Source: Bacteroidota bacterium
GTDB taxonomy: Bacteria; Bacteroidota; Bacteroidia; Bacteroidales; Paludibacteraceae
Direction: 5' to 3'
NCBI GenBank assembly: GCA_021804525.1
Contig: JAJZHJ010000066.1
Coordinates: 1 to 7,117 of the forward strand
Length of the DNA stretch: 7,117 nucleotides
The position numbers were made by a program, and so were the translations under genes. The notes under the pieces are model-generated. The model worked only from the letters and a program-made list of their open reading frames with translations, had not been told where the DNA came from and made no database searches. This document shows positions 6,135 through 7,117 of this stretch, in pieces; within the stretch, counting starts at the first letter, position 1, and the number at the start of each line of letters is the position of its first letter.

Positions 6135-6824
6135 TTATAGGCGTAGTATGTTTTCCAGCATAGGAACACCTATTGTTGCAGGTTGTTGGATAAAAGTAAT
6201 TTTTTTGTTTGCATGTGTTTCAACTACCTTTGGATCAATAAGGTATATTGGAACTTCTTTAGGTAAATAATGAATTAATCCCGCTGCAGGGTAAACATTC
6301 ATTGAAGTGCCTACAATAACAAAAAGATCCGCTTGCCGAATAATACCTATAGATTGTTCAATGGCAGGAACTGCTTCTCCAAACCAAACCACAAAAGGGC
6401 GCAATTGACATCCGAGTGGGCAAGTGTCACCCAAATGAATATAGGGGGCATCCGAAGGTAACGTTACAATATAAGAAGGATCACAAGTTGAGCACACTTT
6501 GGTAAGCTCTCCATGCAGATGTAGAACGTGATAACTGCCAGCTCGTTCGTGCAAGTCATCAATATTTTGAGTAATCACTTCAACCTCAAAGAACTCTTGT
6601 AATCTTGCTAACCCTAAATGCCCTTCATTAGGGACTGCTCTAAGCAATTCTTCACGCCGTTTAGCATAAAAATTCAATATCAACCCAGGATTTGCTGTCC
6701 ATCCTTCGGAGCTAGCAACGTCTTCCACTCGAAACGACTCCCATAAACCGCCTGCATCACGGAACGTGCGAATACCGCTTTCAGCGCTAATGCCTGCTCC
6801 CGTTAATACTACAAGCTTTTTCAT
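6135..6824 (-). CDS. cobB: NAD-dependent protein deacylase, class III-like sirtuin
   Basis: This 229-residue sirtuin removes acyl groups from protein lysines using NAD. Visible motifs are GAGISAESGIRTFRD (9-23, NAD loop), TQNIDDLHERAG (85-96), HLHGEL (102-107) with catalytic His104, RPFVVWFGE (142-150), and VGTSMNVYPAAGL plus LIDP for the rest of the NAD site. FYAKRR (52-57) supplies Tyr53 and Arg56, the Y-x2-R pair that marks class III sirtuins with desuccinylase/demalonylase activity. Four cysteines (111, 114, 135, 139) could hold the structural zinc, though the spacing of the second pair (C-x3-C) is unusual. The ATG at 6824 begins right at the Rossmann strand, leaving a short N-terminus as in other bacterial forms. 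It lies 11 bases downstream of the acyltransferase-like gene, so they are almost certainly co-transcribed. The fold is certain; acyl preference is inferred. Confidence 0.93.
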   Translation of the reverse strand: MKKLVVLTGAGISAESGIRTFRDAGGLWESFRVEDVASSEGWTANPGLILNFYAKRREELLRAVPNEGHLGLARLQEFFEVEVITQNIDDLHERAGSYHVLHLHGELTKVCSTCDPSYIVTLPSDAPYIHLGDTCPLGCQLRPFVVWFGEAVPAIEQSIGIIRQADLFVIVGTSMNVYPAAGLIHYLPKEVPIYLIDPKVVETHANKKITFIQQPATIGVPMLENILRL

Positions 6825-6835
6825 GTTGGAAGTTT

Positions 6836-7117
6836 TTACATCGTTGCAACGAGATAATTCACAAAAGGATTGGCATAAATATTAAGTAATTTAAGTCGCA
6901 AAAAGGATTCGTCTTTGTTTGGCAAGTCAATTTTTGCAATTTGTTCATGTAGGTAATTTTCAAACCTCGCTTTTTCTTCATCCGAATATCCTCCCATCGC
7001 TTGTTCAGGATACAGCTGATCGTAAGCTATCCGATTGGAAGCATAAATATGATAATTTCGATGTATTTGATTATCAATTGCTTTCGCTATAGCACTAAAC
7101 TGCTCCGCTCGTGGGAG
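6836..7117 (-). CDS. C-terminal end of a PlsC-family (1-acylglycerol-3-phosphate) acyltransferase, partial
   Basis: The reverse-strand frame is open from the right edge to a TAA at 6836-6838, giving the last 93 residues of a longer protein whose start and catalytic part are outside the window. The fragment has LPRAEQFSAIAKAIDNQIHR, then YHIYASNRIAYDQL (23-35) and KIDLPNKDESFLRLKLL (62-78), ending YANPFVNYLVATM. This resembles the C-terminal tail of Bacteroidales acyltransferases annotated as 1-acyl-sn-glycerol-3-phosphate acyltransferase, with an upstream PlsC domain and about 380 residues in all. Such enzymes would acylate lysophosphatidate in membrane lipid synthesis. The HX4D catalytic motif cannot be seen here, so the assignment rests on recall of this tail only. 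It precedes the sirtuin gene by 11 bases. Confidence 0.55.
   Translation of the reverse strand, partial: LPRAEQFSAIAKAIDNQIHRNYHIYASNRIAYDQLYPEQAMGGYSDEEKARFENYLHEQIAKIDLPNKDESFLRLKLLNIYANPFVNYLVATM

Noticed and set aside
6111..6137. Bidirectional terminator between the converging proC and sirtuin genes
   Set aside because: The 21-base gap is AT-rich but has no self-complementary stem.
5738..6169. Leftward open frame of 143 codons antisense to proC
   Set aside because: It lies opposite a clear proC gene, its translation is cysteine- and serine-rich without recognisable motifs, and it runs into the sirtuin 3' end. It is a shadow of the real gene.

Overview
This window is chromosomal and mostly housekeeping, and reads as Bacteroidota, most likely order Bacteroidales. 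The evidence is the gene set: a single-repeat PUR/DUF3276 protein, a GldH lipoprotein, a RicT-type PSP1 protein with the Bacteroidales N-terminus, a DUF2007-like plus UspA fusion, and a YxxR sirtuin. Coding sequence is moderately AT-rich, Shine-Dalgarno sites are essentially absent, and several intergenic regions carry TAnnTTTG-like -7 boxes of the Bacteroidetes type. I cannot fix the genus from sequence alone. I see no rRNA, tRNA, CRISPR array, insertion sequence, integrase, phage gene or long repeat, and no stretch over about 200 bases without a gene.

Layout, left to right. A universal stress protein gene runs leftward and leaves the window at base 1. It is divergent from a small PUR-type nucleic-acid-binding protein gene, and the 173-base spacer holds promoter-like boxes for both directions and an inverted repeat. 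After a 202-base spacer comes a PLP-dependent threonine aldolase (GTG start). It is followed by the DNA polymerase III delta-prime subunit (holB, non-ATG start), a RicT/YaaT-like PSP1 protein, the gliding-type lipoprotein gldH (overlapping the end of ricT by 38 bases) and pyrroline-5-carboxylate reductase (proC). Converging on proC from the right is a leftward pair: a class III-like sirtuin deacylase, and immediately upstream of it the C-terminal end of a gene that looks like a PlsC-family acyltransferase, cut by the right edge.

Functionally the window mixes replication (holB), nucleic-acid binding (PUR, possibly RicT), amino-acid metabolism (ltaE, proC), envelope (gldH, acyltransferase) and stress or protein-acylation control (usp, sirtuin). 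ricT and gldH are probably co-transcribed, perhaps with proC; sirtuin and acyltransferase are very probably one transcript. The holB-ricT adjacency matches the arrangement in Bacillus subtilis and is the most interesting conserved context here. I found no convincing new biological system; the findings are modest second looks at otherwise recognisable genes.
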